DNA from: Chitinophagales bacterium
GTDB lineage: Bacteria > Bacteroidota > Bacteroidia > Chitinophagales > BACL12
Assembly: GCA_020636645.1 (NCBI GenBank)
Contig: JACJXO010000009.1
Span: 23,793 to 87,792, forward strand
Direction: 5' to 3'
DNA length: 64,000 bases
The notes under the pieces are model-generated. The model did no database searches. It was not told the origin of the DNA and was given only the letters and a program-made list of their open reading frames with translations. Each line of letters starts with the position of its first letter. The first letter of the stretch is position 1. Both the position numbers and the translations under genes were made by a program. This document shows, one piece after another, positions 43,587 to 53,963 of this stretch.

Positions 43587-46526
43587 ATGAGATATTTAAT
43601 AGCAATTTTGATCCTGATCTGTTCGCAACTTGCTTTTTCGCAGGTACCTGATATACTCTGGCAGAAGGGATATGGGGGTTCTTCCTATGAGGGAAAGGTA
43701 AATATTGTTCAGACTCTCAGCGGCGGATATCTGGTGGTTCAGGAGAGCAATTCTCCGGTATATGCCGACAAAAGTACCGTCTATGGAGGTTTTGATATCT
43801 GGGTTTTATGCCTGGATCAGAATGGAGATATTCTCTGGGAGAATACCTACGGAGGAGTATCAGATGAACTTGATCCTTACGTGGCTGCAGACTCTGACGG
43901 ATCATTTTATATAGCATGTAACTCTACCTCTGGTATTTCTGGTGTAAAGGAGAGTGCTAACTATGGATCTTATGACATCTGGATATTAAAGATCGATTCT
44001 CTGGGTGATATTATATGGCAAAAAAATATGGGAGGTAATGCTGCTGATGAGATAGGAGATCTGATCGCTACCAGTACAGGCGATGTGCTGTTGTCCTCTA
44101 ATTCATCATCGCCGGTTAGTGGCAACAAAACAGTGGGCACCAATGGGTCGTACGACATCTGGCTGGTGAAACTGGACAGTGGTGGCAATGAGATCTGGCA
44201 GTCTGGAGCTGGTACCAGTTCGGTTGATGCAATGTACGGTAATGCCGCATTGGAGCGGCCAAATGGAAATTATATGATATGCACTTCCACATCAGGCGGC
44301 ATATCCGGCGATAAGACCCTTGCCAGCAAAGGTTCCAATGATTTCTGGATGATTGAGTTTGACACTTCCGGCGCATTGGTCTGGCAAAATGTGGTTGGTG
44401 GAAGTGCTTATGATGGTGGAGGAATAGTGATCAACACAGACGATGATGGATTCCTTATTTCGGGATTATCCTATTCTGATATAAGCGGAGACAAGACAGA
44501 GAATTCCAGAGGCCTGGATGATATGTGGCTGGTCAAGTGTGCTTCAGATGGCTCCATTGAGTGGGATAAGACGATCGGTGGTGCTACTTCAGACAATGCT
44601 TCCGGGAATGTAGTACAATGGCCTGATGGAAGTTTTGTAATACTGGGCCTGTCTCAGTCTTTTATCAGCGGCGATAAAACAGAAGCCAGTTATGGCAGCT
44701 TTGATTACTGGATGGTGCGCATTGATTCTGCCAGGAATATCCTGTGGCAAAAGACCTATGGAGGTATTGGTGGCGAATACTATGCTACCTTCCTTTCTTT
44801 GGATGATTACAGCATTCTCATAGCTGGTATGTCGCAGTCGGGAATTTCAGGTAATAAGACTGTTTCATTAAGTGGCGCATCCGATATGTGGCTCATTCAG
44901 CTCGAACCGGATTCCATTTGTTCTGATACAGAGATCACCATTGATTCAGTATTGTACGATACCACATTGACCCTTATTGATGGCACTGTGGCAGATACCT
45001 CCGGAACCTATGTAGTGGTATTATCAGGCGATGGCTGTGACAGCATCATTACCTATAACCTGGAGTTCTATTTTACACCTGTGGTCAACTTCACCTATGC
45101 AGCAGATCTCACAGAATTGACCTTCACAGATCTCTCTGAGAACGACCCCACCAGCTGGAAATGGTTCTTTGGAGATGGTACCACATCTACCGAGCAAAAC
45201 CCTGTACATACCTATGCAACAGCTGGAAGCTACGGGGTGTGTCTGAAGGCCACCAATGATGCTGGCACTGCATTTGATTGTGCATGGATAGAGGTCAACG
45301 CTGCCGGGGCACCTGTGGCTGATTATACCTTTGAAACTGTTGAAGACTCCACCTATTTCACTGATATGTCATCGCCTGAAGCAACCAGCTGGCTGTGGTT
45401 TTTCGGCGATGGTACCACTTCATCAGAACAAAACCCTGTTCACGCCTACGCTTCATCTGGTAGTTATGCGGTTTGTCTGCTGGCAGGAAATGATGACGGC
45501 TCATCCTACTATTGTGATATCATTCAGATTTGCGTTCCGGTAACCATCACCATCTCCGGCGATTCTGCAATTTGTTCTCCCGGCTCTACCACTATTATCT
45601 CAGACCTGGATGAGGCCACCGCCTTTATGTGGAGAAAAGATGGATTGCCCTATCCGTCTGCAGGTGCCACATATAATATGATCGAAGTAGATGAACCTGG
45701 AAGCTACGCACTGACCTACATCGATCCGGAAGGATGCACAGGTACAACTAACCCTGTAACGGTTGCTTTATCTGATCCACCAGAAGTTACACTCATCCTG
45801 CCCGATGATCAGTTTTGCAAGTTTGACGGACTGATCGCCCTGAGCGGAGGTCTGCCTGCAGGAGGTATCTATAGCGGACCGGGCATATCAGGCGGAAACC
45901 TCAACACCGGATCACTGGCAGCAGGTACTTATGAACTAACCTATTCCTATATCAATGAAGCAGGTTGCAGCGCAACTGCAACAGATACTTTTTATATCAG
46001 TAATAATCCACCTGCCAGTGCCACCCTGGGCTCTGCCAGTAATAATCTGTGTGTGAATGATCCTGTGGTGTTTTTTGCTAACAGCGGTGCCGGTTATACC
46101 TATCAGTGGTATCGCAATAACACCCTGTTGCCCGGAGAAACAGCACTTGCTTACCTGGCATCAACTCCGGGTAATTACCAGGTAGAAGTAACCAATGCCG
46201 AAGGTTGCTCCAGATTATCAGCCAAGAAGAAAGTGGTGAGCAGCGGATGCCGGATGGCCGAGATTGAGGGTGCTGAGTTATTGTTGTATCCCAATCCTGC
46301 CGATGATGTGGTGCATTACCTTATTTCATTTACCGGGCAGACCGGTCAGAGTTGTGATATCCGCCTTCGTGACCTTACCGGAAGACTCTTGTTGGAGCGG
46401 TTTGAATTGATAACAGGTCAGCAGATCAGCGGGTTCATTGCACTTGATCTGCCGGCAGGCTGGTATACCATTTCTGTGCAGACAGAAAATGGATATTTGT
46501 TGACCAACCCTTTGATCATAGAATGA
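43587..46526 (+). CDS. PKD-domain T9SS surface protein, tandem copy 2
   Basis: 979 residues with the same order as copy 1: signal peptide (MRYLIAILILICSQLAFS), propeller-like repeats (SYDIWILKIDSLGDIIW and so on), two PKD domains (FTYAADLTELTFTDLSEN, YTFETVEDSTYFTDMS), two Ig-like domains and a T9SS tail. Its PKD segments differ from those of copies 1 and 3 at many bases, whereas its last Ig domain (46025-46200) is almost identical to theirs. Starts 15 bp after copy 1; its stop overlaps the start of copy 3 by 4 bp (ATGA). Confidence 0.85.
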   Translation: MRYLIAILILICSQLAFSQVPDILWQKGYGGSSYEGKVNIVQTLSGGYLVVQESNSPVYADKSTVYGGFDIWVLCLDQNGDILWENTYGGVSDELDPYVAADSDGSFYIACNSTSGISGVKESANYGSYDIWILKIDSLGDIIWQKNMGGNAADEIGDLIATSTGDVLLSSNSSSPVSGNKTVGTNGSYDIWLVKLDSGGNEIWQSGAGTSSVDAMYGNAALERPNGNYMICTSTSGGISGDKTLASKGSNDFWMIEFDTSGALVWQNVVGGSAYDGGGIVINTDDDGFLISGLSYSDISGDKTENSRGLDDMWLVKCASDGSIEWDKTIGGATSDNASGNVVQWPDGSFVILGLSQSFISGDKTEASYGSFDYWMVRIDSARNILWQKTYGGIGGEYYATFLSLDDYSILIAGMSQSGISGNKTVSLSGASDMWLIQLEPDSICSDTEITIDSVLYDTTLTLIDGTVADTSGTYVVVLSGDGCDSIITYNLEFYFTPVVNFTYAADLTELTFTDLSENDPTSWKWFFGDGTTSTEQNPVHTYATAGSYGVCLKATNDAGTAFDCAWIEVNAAGAPVADYTFETVEDSTYFTDMSSPEATSWLWFFGDGTTSSEQNPVHAYASSGSYAVCLLAGNDDGSSYYCDIIQICVPVTITISGDSAICSPGSTTIISDLDEATAFMWRKDGLPYPSAGATYNMIEVDEPGSYALTYIDPEGCTGTTNPVTVALSDPPEVTLILPDDQFCKFDGLIALSGGLPAGGIYSGPGISGGNLNTGSLAAGTYELTYSYINEAGCSATATDTFYISNNPPASATLGSASNNLCVNDPVVFFANSGAGYTYQWYRNNTLLPGETALAYLASTPGNYQVEVTNAEGCSRLSAKKKVVSSGCRMAEIEGAELLLYPNPADDVVHYLISFTGQTGQSCDIRLRDLTGRLLLERFELITGQQISGFIALDLPAGWYTISVQTENGYLLTNPLIIE

Positions 46527-49495
46527 AGAATCTGATTAGGTATCATGTGATCCCGAAAACTTTTTTGCTGTTCATTTTGATATGGACCGTGTCTGTTCAA
46601 GCGCAGGTTCCTGCCGAACTTTCTCAACGAAATTATGGCGGGAATGATCTGGAATATGAGAACACGATCCTACCACTTGATAACGGCCAACTGCTGGTGG
46701 CATGTGAATCGGGAACGGGTATCAATGGCGATAAGACGGAAGACTATGGTGGTTATGATATCTGGATCTATAAACTGGATACTGACCTCAATATCATTTG
46801 GGATCATACGTATGGTGGTGATTTCAGTGATCTGGATATGCTAGTAAGAAAAGCTCCGGACGGAGGCTATTATGTGGCGTGTTCCAGCTTGTCAGATGTG
46901 TCGGGAAATAAAACAGTTCCTTCTTTCGGCAGCTATGACGTATGGGTATTTAAGATCGATTCGATCGGTAATATACAATGGCAAACTGCTTTGGGAGGTG
47001 ACAAATCAGATCTGTTCAAGTCCATGATTGTGACTTCAGATGGTGATCTTCTAATTGCATCATATACTTTTAGTGGGATATCGGGCAACAAGACCGTTGA
47101 TTCGGTAGGAGGGTATGATATCTGGCTGGTGAAGTTGGATAGTATGGGAAATCAGATCTGGCAAAGTCGGGCCGGGTCTGACGGGTGGGATATCATTCAA
47201 TATAACAGCCTGGTTGAAAGACCCAATGGAAATTATCTGATAGCGGGATGGTCTGAGGGAAGTATTTCTGGAGATAAGACAATTGCTTCTTTTGGTGGTG
47301 ATGATTACTGGCTGGTGGAGTTTGATACTGCAGGCAATATTGTCTGGCAAGGGGTGTATGGCTGGACCTCAACTGATGTGGCATCTGGTGTGGTCAATAC
47401 CAGCGATGGCGGATTCATTGTTTCCGGCGATTCTCAGTCCGGAATTGGAGGTGTGAAAACATCCCCTTCATTGGGCCAGCAGGACTTCTGGATACTTCGA
47501 TTTGATGCCGACCATAACCTGCTTTGGGATAAAACTTATGGCGGAGCTGCGGAAGACTATCTGCCTTCCAGTACATTGGTATGGCCAGACGGTAGTTTGG
47601 TGATTGCCGGGGTTTCTCTGAGCGGGGTCTCAGGCAATAAGACCCAGCCAAATTATGGTGCCAGTGATTTCTGGATCCTTCGCTTGGATATGGATGGTAA
47701 TGAGATCTGGCAGAAATCATATGGAGGGCCCGCCTCAGACTATTATCCGGTCCTGGCTACAAACAGCGATAACGAATTATATATTGTAGGTCCATCCTCC
47801 AGCACAGCTGGCGGAAACAAGTCGGTCGGCACTTATGGCAGTTATGACACCTGGCTCATCCATTTGGAAGCCTCAGATGTATGTACAGATATTACTGTTA
47901 CTATAGATACAACAGTCATTAATGCGAATGTCACACTGGCCGATGGCAGCATTGCAGATAGTTCAGGCACCTATTACCTGACCTATGATACACCGGAATG
48001 TGATACGTCTTATATATATAATATCCAGATCATCCGCACACCGGTGGTAAACTTCACCTATTCAGCAGATCTCCTGGATGTGAGTTTCACAGACCTGTCA
48101 GAGAATGAACCCGATTCCTGGCTGTGGTATTTTGGTGATGGTACCACCTCTGCTGAACAAGATCCGGTGCATACCTATGCAACAGCCGGTACACATGCTG
48201 TTTGTCTGCAGGCAGGCAACGCAGCAGGATCAGCATTCAGCTGTGCACTGATAGAGATCAGCGATGCCACAGCACCCGTGGCAGATTTCAGCTGGGAGAC
48301 CATCGGCGATACGACCTTTTTTACTGACCTCTCATCGCCGGCGCCTACCAGCTGGATCTGGCTGTTCGGCGATGGTACTGCGGGCTCAGGACAATATCCC
48401 ACCCACAACTATGCTGTGTCCGGGACTTACCCGGTCTGCATGAAGGCCATCAATGCCGGTGGTAACGATATCATCTGCCAACTGGTAGATGTCTGTGTGC
48501 CTGTACAACTGAGTATTGCAGGATCTGATTCCATTTGTCCGGGTGAAAGCACCACTATCCAGTCAACCTTAACAGATGCCATATCCTTTCAGTGGTATCT
48601 GGAAGGATCGCCATATGAACCGTCAACGTCTGTCTCGTCTGTAGATGCGACGGATGCCGGAGTATATACATTGACCTATACTGACCTGGCGGGATGCTCC
48701 GGTACCAGCGAGGGAGTGGAGGTCTTTGTTTCTGATCCGCCGGTGGTCAGCGTCGCACTGACCGATGATCAGTTCTGTAAAACCGATGGCAGCATCACCC
48801 TGGGTGGTGGCAGTCCTGCCGGAGGCACCTATACTGGCCCCGGCATCAGCGACGGCCTCCATATCAACCCCGCTATGTTATCGCCAGGAGGCTATGAGCT
48901 GACCTACTCCTATACCAACGAAGCAGGCTGTGAAGCTTCGGCTGCAGATTCTTTCTTTGTATATGCCAGCCCTTCGGCATCTGCTTTATTAGGCTCAGCC
49001 AGTAACAACCTGTGTGTGAACACACCTGTTGTATTGCTAGCCAACAGCGGAGCCGGATACACCTACCAGTGGTATCGCAACAATACCCTCTTACCGGGAG
49101 AAACATCTCTGGCTTACCTGGCATCAACTCCAGGCAATTACCAGGTAGAAGTAACCAATGCCGAGGGGTGCTCCAAGCTCTCCAACAAAAGAAAGGTCAT
49201 CAGCAGTGGTTGCAGGATGGCTGCAGAAGGAGAGGAGATGACACTTGCCGTCTATCCTAACCCAACCCGCAACCTGTTGAATTATCAGTTGTTTTATGAT
49301 GACAACATGCAGGAAACAGTAACATTGCAAATACACGACTTGCAGGGACGGATCCTTTTGACCGATCAGGAAATGTTGCATAATGGTATATGCAGCGGGG
49401 CTATTGCTTTGGATCTTCCATCCGGATTCTATGTGCTGAAGGCACAGACCAGAGATGGCAGATATTTGTTATCACCATTTGTAATTGAGCGTTGA
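46523..49495 (+). CDS. PKD-domain T9SS surface protein, tandem copy 3
   Basis: 990 residues, same domain order: signal peptide (FLLFILIWTVSVQAQ), propeller-like repeats, two PKD domains, two Ig-like domains and a T9SS tail ending LSPFVIER. The PKD block (about 48030-48525) is nearly identical in DNA to copy 1 (about 42106-42595), while the propeller parts of the two genes are far more diverged, so part of the gene was homogenised. Overlaps the copy 2 stop by 4 bp and is followed closely by the esterase gene. Confidence 0.85.
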   Translation: MKNLIRYHVIPKTFLLFILIWTVSVQAQVPAELSQRNYGGNDLEYENTILPLDNGQLLVACESGTGINGDKTEDYGGYDIWIYKLDTDLNIIWDHTYGGDFSDLDMLVRKAPDGGYYVACSSLSDVSGNKTVPSFGSYDVWVFKIDSIGNIQWQTALGGDKSDLFKSMIVTSDGDLLIASYTFSGISGNKTVDSVGGYDIWLVKLDSMGNQIWQSRAGSDGWDIIQYNSLVERPNGNYLIAGWSEGSISGDKTIASFGGDDYWLVEFDTAGNIVWQGVYGWTSTDVASGVVNTSDGGFIVSGDSQSGIGGVKTSPSLGQQDFWILRFDADHNLLWDKTYGGAAEDYLPSSTLVWPDGSLVIAGVSLSGVSGNKTQPNYGASDFWILRLDMDGNEIWQKSYGGPASDYYPVLATNSDNELYIVGPSSSTAGGNKSVGTYGSYDTWLIHLEASDVCTDITVTIDTTVINANVTLADGSIADSSGTYYLTYDTPECDTSYIYNIQIIRTPVVNFTYSADLLDVSFTDLSENEPDSWLWYFGDGTTSAEQDPVHTYATAGTHAVCLQAGNAAGSAFSCALIEISDATAPVADFSWETIGDTTFFTDLSSPAPTSWIWLFGDGTAGSGQYPTHNYAVSGTYPVCMKAINAGGNDIICQLVDVCVPVQLSIAGSDSICPGESTTIQSTLTDAISFQWYLEGSPYEPSTSVSSVDATDAGVYTLTYTDLAGCSGTSEGVEVFVSDPPVVSVALTDDQFCKTDGSITLGGGSPAGGTYTGPGISDGLHINPAMLSPGGYELTYSYTNEAGCEASAADSFFVYASPSASALLGSASNNLCVNTPVVLLANSGAGYTYQWYRNNTLLPGETSLAYLASTPGNYQVEVTNAEGCSKLSNKRKVISSGCRMAAEGEEMTLAVYPNPTRNLLNYQLFYDDNMQETVTLQIHDLQGRILLTDQEMLHNGICSGAIALDLPSGFYVLKAQTRDGRYLLSPFVIER

Positions 49496-49506
49496 GTACA
49501 GGTGTT

Positions 49507-50679
49507 ATGAAAGCATGCGGTATGCGGGTAAGATACTGTCTGGCAGCATTTATCCTGTTGTCGGAGTTAGCTTCTTATGGCCAGCTTCCACAAGATAATT
49601 TCGAGATCAGGTCAGATGTCTGGGGAACAACAAGACAGGTAAAGGTGTGGATGCCGGAATCTTATCTGGAGGATGATACCACCAGCTTTGCAGTGTTGTG
49701 GGTATTGGATGCACAATCAGAAACTTTCTGGCAAATGGTGTGTGGCAACCTGGCCTACCTCCAGTCCAAAGACCAGATCATCCCATGCATTGCAGTGGGC
49801 ATTGTATCGCCCGACAGAAGTTATGAGTATTCACCTCTGCACCGTGAATTAGCTGATCATCTGCAGATAGAACTGATGCCGTACATACGTGATCACTACA
49901 GGACCACTCCGCTCGATATCGTCATGGGACACAGCTGGGCCGGAGCATTCGTGGCCAATACCTTATTCAGCGATGATAGCGATCTGTTTGAGGCCTACCT
50001 TGCAATCAGCCCTTCTTTGAGTGCCATTGATGGCCGTATTTTGAATCAAGCTGATTCTGTGCTGGTGGCTGAAATGAAAACGCCAAAAGTATTCTATTGT
50101 GCAACTGGCGATCTGGGTATAGAAGAAGCTGAATCCATAGAGGATATGGCCGCGATGTCTGAGATATGCCTGAAGTATTCCAATCCTGCATTGGCATGGC
50201 TCCCTTCAAGGATAGAAAAGACAGACCATTTTTCCTGTGTTGCACCTGCCATGGTGGACGGACTGTTATCCATTTGCAGCAGGTATATGGCGTCAGAAAG
50301 AATGGTGAACAACTGGGTGGTTGAAACAGGTGGTGAGATCTTGCCCCTGCTCGAGATATATGGAAAATATAATGGCCATTCTTTTGGCTATTGGTATTCA
50401 CCACCGGTTTCTTATTGGGGGAAACTGGCAGACAGTTACCTGCAACTAGAAGAATTTATCACTGCCCGCGATCTCTATCTTTTTGGTTTGCAGAACGGCG
50501 ATGAAAATGTGGTCAATGCGTTCAACCTGGCGCTGACTTATGAGGCACTGGAAGATCGGGGGAATGCCAGAAAGCACTTCCTTCGTGCCGATGAACTACT
50601 GGAGCAGCAAAAAGATCAAATAAAAGAAAGTCTGTACCGGTCGCTGAAAAAAGCTGTTGGAGAGAAGTTGGGTGAGTAG
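49507..50679 (+). CDS. Exported esterase (esterase D/IroE-like alpha/beta hydrolase)
   Basis: 390 residues from the ATG at 49507; a TTG at 49492 that overlaps the upstream stop is possible but adds only five residues. Signal peptide to about residue 26 (ASYGQ). Alpha/beta-hydrolase of the esterase D type: VWMPESYLEDD near 45, nucleophile elbow GHSWAGAF near 140-147, and a late TDHFS segment near 235 that would hold the catalytic His. The last ~110 residues look like TPR helices (LADSYLQLEEF, ALTYEALEDRGNARKHF), common in Bacteroidota relatives. Last gene of the PKD operon; it may act on a modified surface molecule (inference). Confidence 0.8.
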   Translation: MKACGMRVRYCLAAFILLSELASYGQLPQDNFEIRSDVWGTTRQVKVWMPESYLEDDTTSFAVLWVLDAQSETFWQMVCGNLAYLQSKDQIIPCIAVGIVSPDRSYEYSPLHRELADHLQIELMPYIRDHYRTTPLDIVMGHSWAGAFVANTLFSDDSDLFEAYLAISPSLSAIDGRILNQADSVLVAEMKTPKVFYCATGDLGIEEAESIEDMAAMSEICLKYSNPALAWLPSRIEKTDHFSCVAPAMVDGLLSICSRYMASERMVNNWVVETGGEILPLLEIYGKYNGHSFGYWYSPPVSYWGKLADSYLQLEEFITARDLYLFGLQNGDENVVNAFNLALTYEALEDRGNARKHFLRADELLEQQKDQIKESLYRSLKKAVGEKLGE

Positions 50680-50743
50680 CGATCAGATCGAAGGGAGAGA
50701 CCAACTCTTATCCGCCTTTCGTCCTTCTAAAACCGCATTTCTA

Positions 50744-51118
50744 TTATTCCGCCTTCCCCTCTGCTGCCCACTGTACGAAAAGCTGAACCTCTTCGGGCGT
50801 CAGTGCCGGTTTCTTTCCTTTAAAAGGCATGAATTCCGGATCATCTTCAGGCAGCTGGATGCGGAAGAGGATATAATCGGAGCTTTCGCTCACAGCAGCA
50901 TAGGTGTTCAGCAGTTTCTTCTTGCCTGTTTCCGGGAAGTGGCAGGGCGTGCACTTGGCTTCCATGATAGGTGCCAGGTCGCGGGAATAGGAAACAGTTG
51001 GCTCTGTTGTTGTAGTCTCTTCGGTGGTCTTGGTGGCTGATTTAGATGCTGTACAGAATTGCAACGGAAGCGTCAGCAGCAGGGCTGCTCCAGTGAGAAA
51101 GAGGTTCTTTGTTTGCAT
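50744..51118 (-). CDS. Small c-type cytochrome-like lipoprotein, 124 aa
   Basis: The start at 51118 (MQTKNLFLTGAALLLTLPLQFC) gives an export signal with a possible lipid-modified Cys22; the frame to 51166 adds an unlikely N-terminus. After a Thr/Glu-rich linker (30-41) comes the haem c site C56-x2-C59-H60 (CTPCH) and a candidate axial Met in PEFMPFKG near 90. This is the pattern of the small 'c-type cytochrome domain' proteins found with exported electron-transfer chains of Bacteroidota. The partner is unknown. It converges with the esterase gene. Confidence 0.78.
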   Translation of the reverse strand: MQTKNLFLTGAALLLTLPLQFCTASKSATKTTEETTTTEPTVSYSRDLAPIMEAKCTPCHFPETGKKKLLNTYAAVSESSDYILFRIQLPEDDPEFMPFKGKKPALTPEEVQLFVQWAAEGKAE

Positions 51119-51377
51119 GTCATACAGTTGGTTGATGAGTCCGAAAATACAAAATTGGCAACTCACTTATACCGGATATCTGCATATTACATTGGATCGT
51201 GTCCGTTTTACAATAGCTATTCTGGAGGCAATATTGATTTTTCAGGAGTGGAAATATCATATTCTCAGTTAATGGTATGTAGTTCTATACAGCGTGTAAT
51301 TTGTCTGGATCACCGGGATTAGGCTCCTTGAACACCACCTTTCCTGAACAGAATGATCGTACATTTACCCTTTGGAA

Positions 51378-51800
51378 ATGGAACACCGCGACATCATAGC
51401 AGATCAGATTGAACAAATGGGCAAAGTACTGGCGTACATTTTGCATGACTTTCTTCGCCTGTCTGGTGATGTGCCGGTTACACAAGCCATGGAAGAAACA
51501 GATCATCGGCTGCAGAATGAACTGGATCTGGATCCTGAAAAGGTCATCGGCCTGCCGGAAGAGCAGCTGATGTCTTACCTGTCATCCCGCCTGAAGGCAG
51601 ACTCTCAGCTGGAACAACTGGCAGATTTTCTGCTGCAAACAGGCATGACGGTGGCCCCTCATGATCAGAATGAAGCCATGCGAAGATTGCAACGTGCCCT
51701 CGAGATTTACCATACCCTTGAACTGCAAACACGTACCACTTCCCTGGACATACTGGCGAAGAAGAAGAAGATCAGCGAATGGCTGAGCGAATCAGCGTAG
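51378..51800 (+). CDS. Hypothetical cytoplasmic helical protein, 140 aa
   Basis: The ATG at 51378 follows two codons of an in-frame TTG that is less likely as start. The protein is almost entirely amphipathic helix: DIIADQIEQMGKVLAYILHDF, EQLADFLLQTG and EAMRRLQRALEIYHTLELQ resemble small helical repeat proteins. I cannot name a family. It runs 11 bp ahead of the DUF6090-like gene and is probably cotranscribed with it. Confidence 0.6.
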   Translation: MEHRDIIADQIEQMGKVLAYILHDFLRLSGDVPVTQAMEETDHRLQNELDLDPEKVIGLPEEQLMSYLSSRLKADSQLEQLADFLLQTGMTVAPHDQNEAMRRLQRALEIYHTLELQTRTTSLDILAKKKKISEWLSESA

Positions 51801-51811
51801 ATCACCCGGCC

Positions 51812-52513
51812 ATGATGAAGCGCAAGAGAACATACAGAATTGGTAAGTACACCTTTGAGTTCCTGTCCATATTTATTGCGGTCATTTCAGCCTTTGCACT
51901 CAACAACTGGAATGACAACAGGCGTGACCGGCTTGCTGAGAATAAGATCCTGACCGAAATATATAACGGCCTGGAGAATGACCTGAACGATGTCAGAGCA
52001 AACAGCCAGGGGCACTCATCCGGCTTACAGGCGGTGACTTTTTTTATGGATGTACTGGCAAATAATACAGCTCAGACAGACTCATTCCTGATCCACTATT
52101 TTAACCTGACCAGAGATTTTATTTCCATACAGAATACATCCGGATATGAAACACTTCAGTCCAAAGGGCTGGAACTGATCCGGAATGACGCTTTAAGAAC
52201 TGCCATCATTTCTCTCTATGAGTATGATTATACTACACTGAAGAAGTTGGAAGAAGAGTACTATGAATTGCAGTTTCAGGAAAACTATTTCCACGTGATC
52301 AATGCTATCCTGTCTGAATATCTGCTGGTAAATGACCATAAACAGATAACTGGTATCAGCATACCTCTTGAACTGGATCAGCAGGAAGAAAAACTGTTGC
52401 TTACCTGCCTTTGGAAGATACAGGCGAACAGAATGTTTATTTTGCGGTATTATACTGAGATAGAAACCAGGATCATTCAGGTGAGAGGATCCATTAAAGC
52501 TGAGCTGGAATGA
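51812..52513 (+). CDS. DUF6090-like membrane protein
   Basis: 233 residues from the ATG at 51812 (the frame extends to 51779 inside the upstream gene, which is less likely). One membrane helix near 16-33 (FLSIFIAVISAFALNNWND) directly followed by a basic, helical soluble part (NRRDRLAENKILTEIYNGLENDL). This 'helix, NNWN, RRD, L-x-E-[IL]' pattern is that of the DUF6090 family, abundant in Bacteroidota and of unknown function. A second member is at 62876-63625. Confidence 0.72.
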   Translation: MMKRKRTYRIGKYTFEFLSIFIAVISAFALNNWNDNRRDRLAENKILTEIYNGLENDLNDVRANSQGHSSGLQAVTFFMDVLANNTAQTDSFLIHYFNLTRDFISIQNTSGYETLQSKGLELIRNDALRTAIISLYEYDYTTLKKLEEEYYELQFQENYFHVINAILSEYLLVNDHKQITGISIPLELDQQEEKLLLTCLWKIQANRMFILRYYTEIETRIIQVRGSIKAELE

Positions 52514-52634
52514 TCGCCTGTGTTTCATTTTAAGTGAACTACTTAGAAATAGAGCCTGTTGTTTCCCTCTTTAGGGGTGATTGGGTAAATTATAGCTGAA
52601 TAATATTTAATAAGATAGTATAATATTTGCATAG

Positions 52635-53876
52635 ATGATTCTGCAAAAGTTGTTTGGCCTGTTTTCGGTACTGGGTATGGCGGTCGTTTTTCCGGCATCA
52701 GCTCAGAATCAGGAAACAAAGTCTCTGGTGTTCAGTGCAGATCTGGAATCGTTCCGTGATCTGAATGGCCTGAAGAGTGCTTTGAGCCAGGTGGAGATCG
52801 TGGCCCTGGGTGAAAATACACATGGCCTTGGAGAGGTGTTCAAGGCTAAAACTGAACTGGTAAAGTTTCTGCATGAAGAACTGGATTTTAATATCGTCCT
52901 GCTGGAGTCGGGCTTTGGTGATGCAGCTCTCGCATGGGAGCAGATCGAGCACCTGAGCGCACCAGCCTATACTCGTATATTCAGTTCAAATTTTTATTAT
53001 CAGTCGGCAGAAATGGAAGCACTGGTGGAATATGCTCAGGCACAGCACGGCGATCTGATCATACAGGGAATTGATTGTCAGCCTCAGCAGGACTACCTCA
53101 TCGACAGAATGGCCGATATAGGCGCACTGATAGATACGGCCTGGCGGCGAATAACAAAGCAGGAGATGCGGGGATTCAGTTATCTCTACCAGCATGAAAT
53201 GGATCAGGATTCAATAAGCTTCTATGCCAGACGCAACAGGTTTGTTCAGTTTCTTGATTCATACGATGACCTCCTTAGAGAACATGAAGATGTATTACAG
53301 TCACTTGGAATTACCTCCGGCGAAATACATGCTATAAGAAATTCAAATGACCAGCTAAGAAATACCTACGAAACAGTTGAAATGGGAGAGATGCTTTCCT
53401 GGCCTGCTGCCTACAGCTTCAGAGATGCCGCAATGCTTCATACGGTGCAATGGTACAGAGAACAATTCCCGGGTCAGAAGATCATTATCTGGGCTCAGAA
53501 CAGTCATGTGGAGAATCGCCCCAAACCAGACTACACCGTGAGCTGGATGGGGCATGGATTACACAACCTGTACCAGGAAAAATATTATTCCATAGGTGCC
53601 GTGGTGTATAGTGGTACTGATCTGACGTACAGCGGAACCTTTCAATTTGAACACAATGACCCTGACTATCTGGCTTATCACCTGAACCTATCAGATCAAG
53701 AGCGATACGTGCTCGATCTGCGAGGTTATTCAGGAGAAGATTTTACCGGACAGCTTCTGCTGGGTATGGAGAATAATGGTGCTACTGCTTCTTTTATTGC
53801 AAAAGACAGATTTGACGGACTGCTGTTCATCAGATACAGCGATGTGCCTGTTTTGCTCAGACCTGTTGAAGAGTGA
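52635..53876 (+). CDS. Erythromycin-esterase-family protein, exported
   Basis: 413 residues with a signal peptide (about 1-24, ASAQ). Family motifs: ALGENTHGLGEVFKAK at 57-72, with Glu60, His63 and Glu67; IVLLESGFGD near 87-96; and the late WAQNSHVENRP near 290-300 with the second conserved His. The family includes macrolide esterases EreA/EreB and many relatives with no known substrate, so resistance must not be inferred. The export signal and lack of resistance-gene context suggest a housekeeping ester hydrolase. A near-consensus -7 box (AATATTTG) sits just before the start. Confidence 0.85.
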   Translation: MILQKLFGLFSVLGMAVVFPASAQNQETKSLVFSADLESFRDLNGLKSALSQVEIVALGENTHGLGEVFKAKTELVKFLHEELDFNIVLLESGFGDAALAWEQIEHLSAPAYTRIFSSNFYYQSAEMEALVEYAQAQHGDLIIQGIDCQPQQDYLIDRMADIGALIDTAWRRITKQEMRGFSYLYQHEMDQDSISFYARRNRFVQFLDSYDDLLREHEDVLQSLGITSGEIHAIRNSNDQLRNTYETVEMGEMLSWPAAYSFRDAAMLHTVQWYREQFPGQKIIIWAQNSHVENRPKPDYTVSWMGHGLHNLYQEKYYSIGAVVYSGTDLTYSGTFQFEHNDPDYLAYHLNLSDQERYVLDLRGYSGEDFTGQLLLGMENNGATASFIAKDRFDGLLFIRYSDVPVLLRPVEE

Positions 53877-53927
53877 TCTCTTTTGTTCATTGTCATGTCA
53901 GACAATGCCGCTGACATTCGGGAGTCG

Positions 53928-53935
53928 TATTTTTG
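53928..53935 (+). promoter_or_regulatory. Bacteroidota -7 promoter element (TATTTTTG)
   Basis: A perfect TAnnTTTG lies 28 bp before the ATG at 53964. The -33 position 20 bp upstream reads ATG, a two-of-three match to TTG. Confidence 0.5.
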
Positions 53936-53963
53936 CCATCCTAACATATGTAAGTAGAGTAAC

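Noticed and set aside
52635..53876. Macrolide resistance gene
   Set aside because: Only the fold family is shared with EreA/EreB; the protein is exported and lies in a chromosomal context without resistance or mobile genes.
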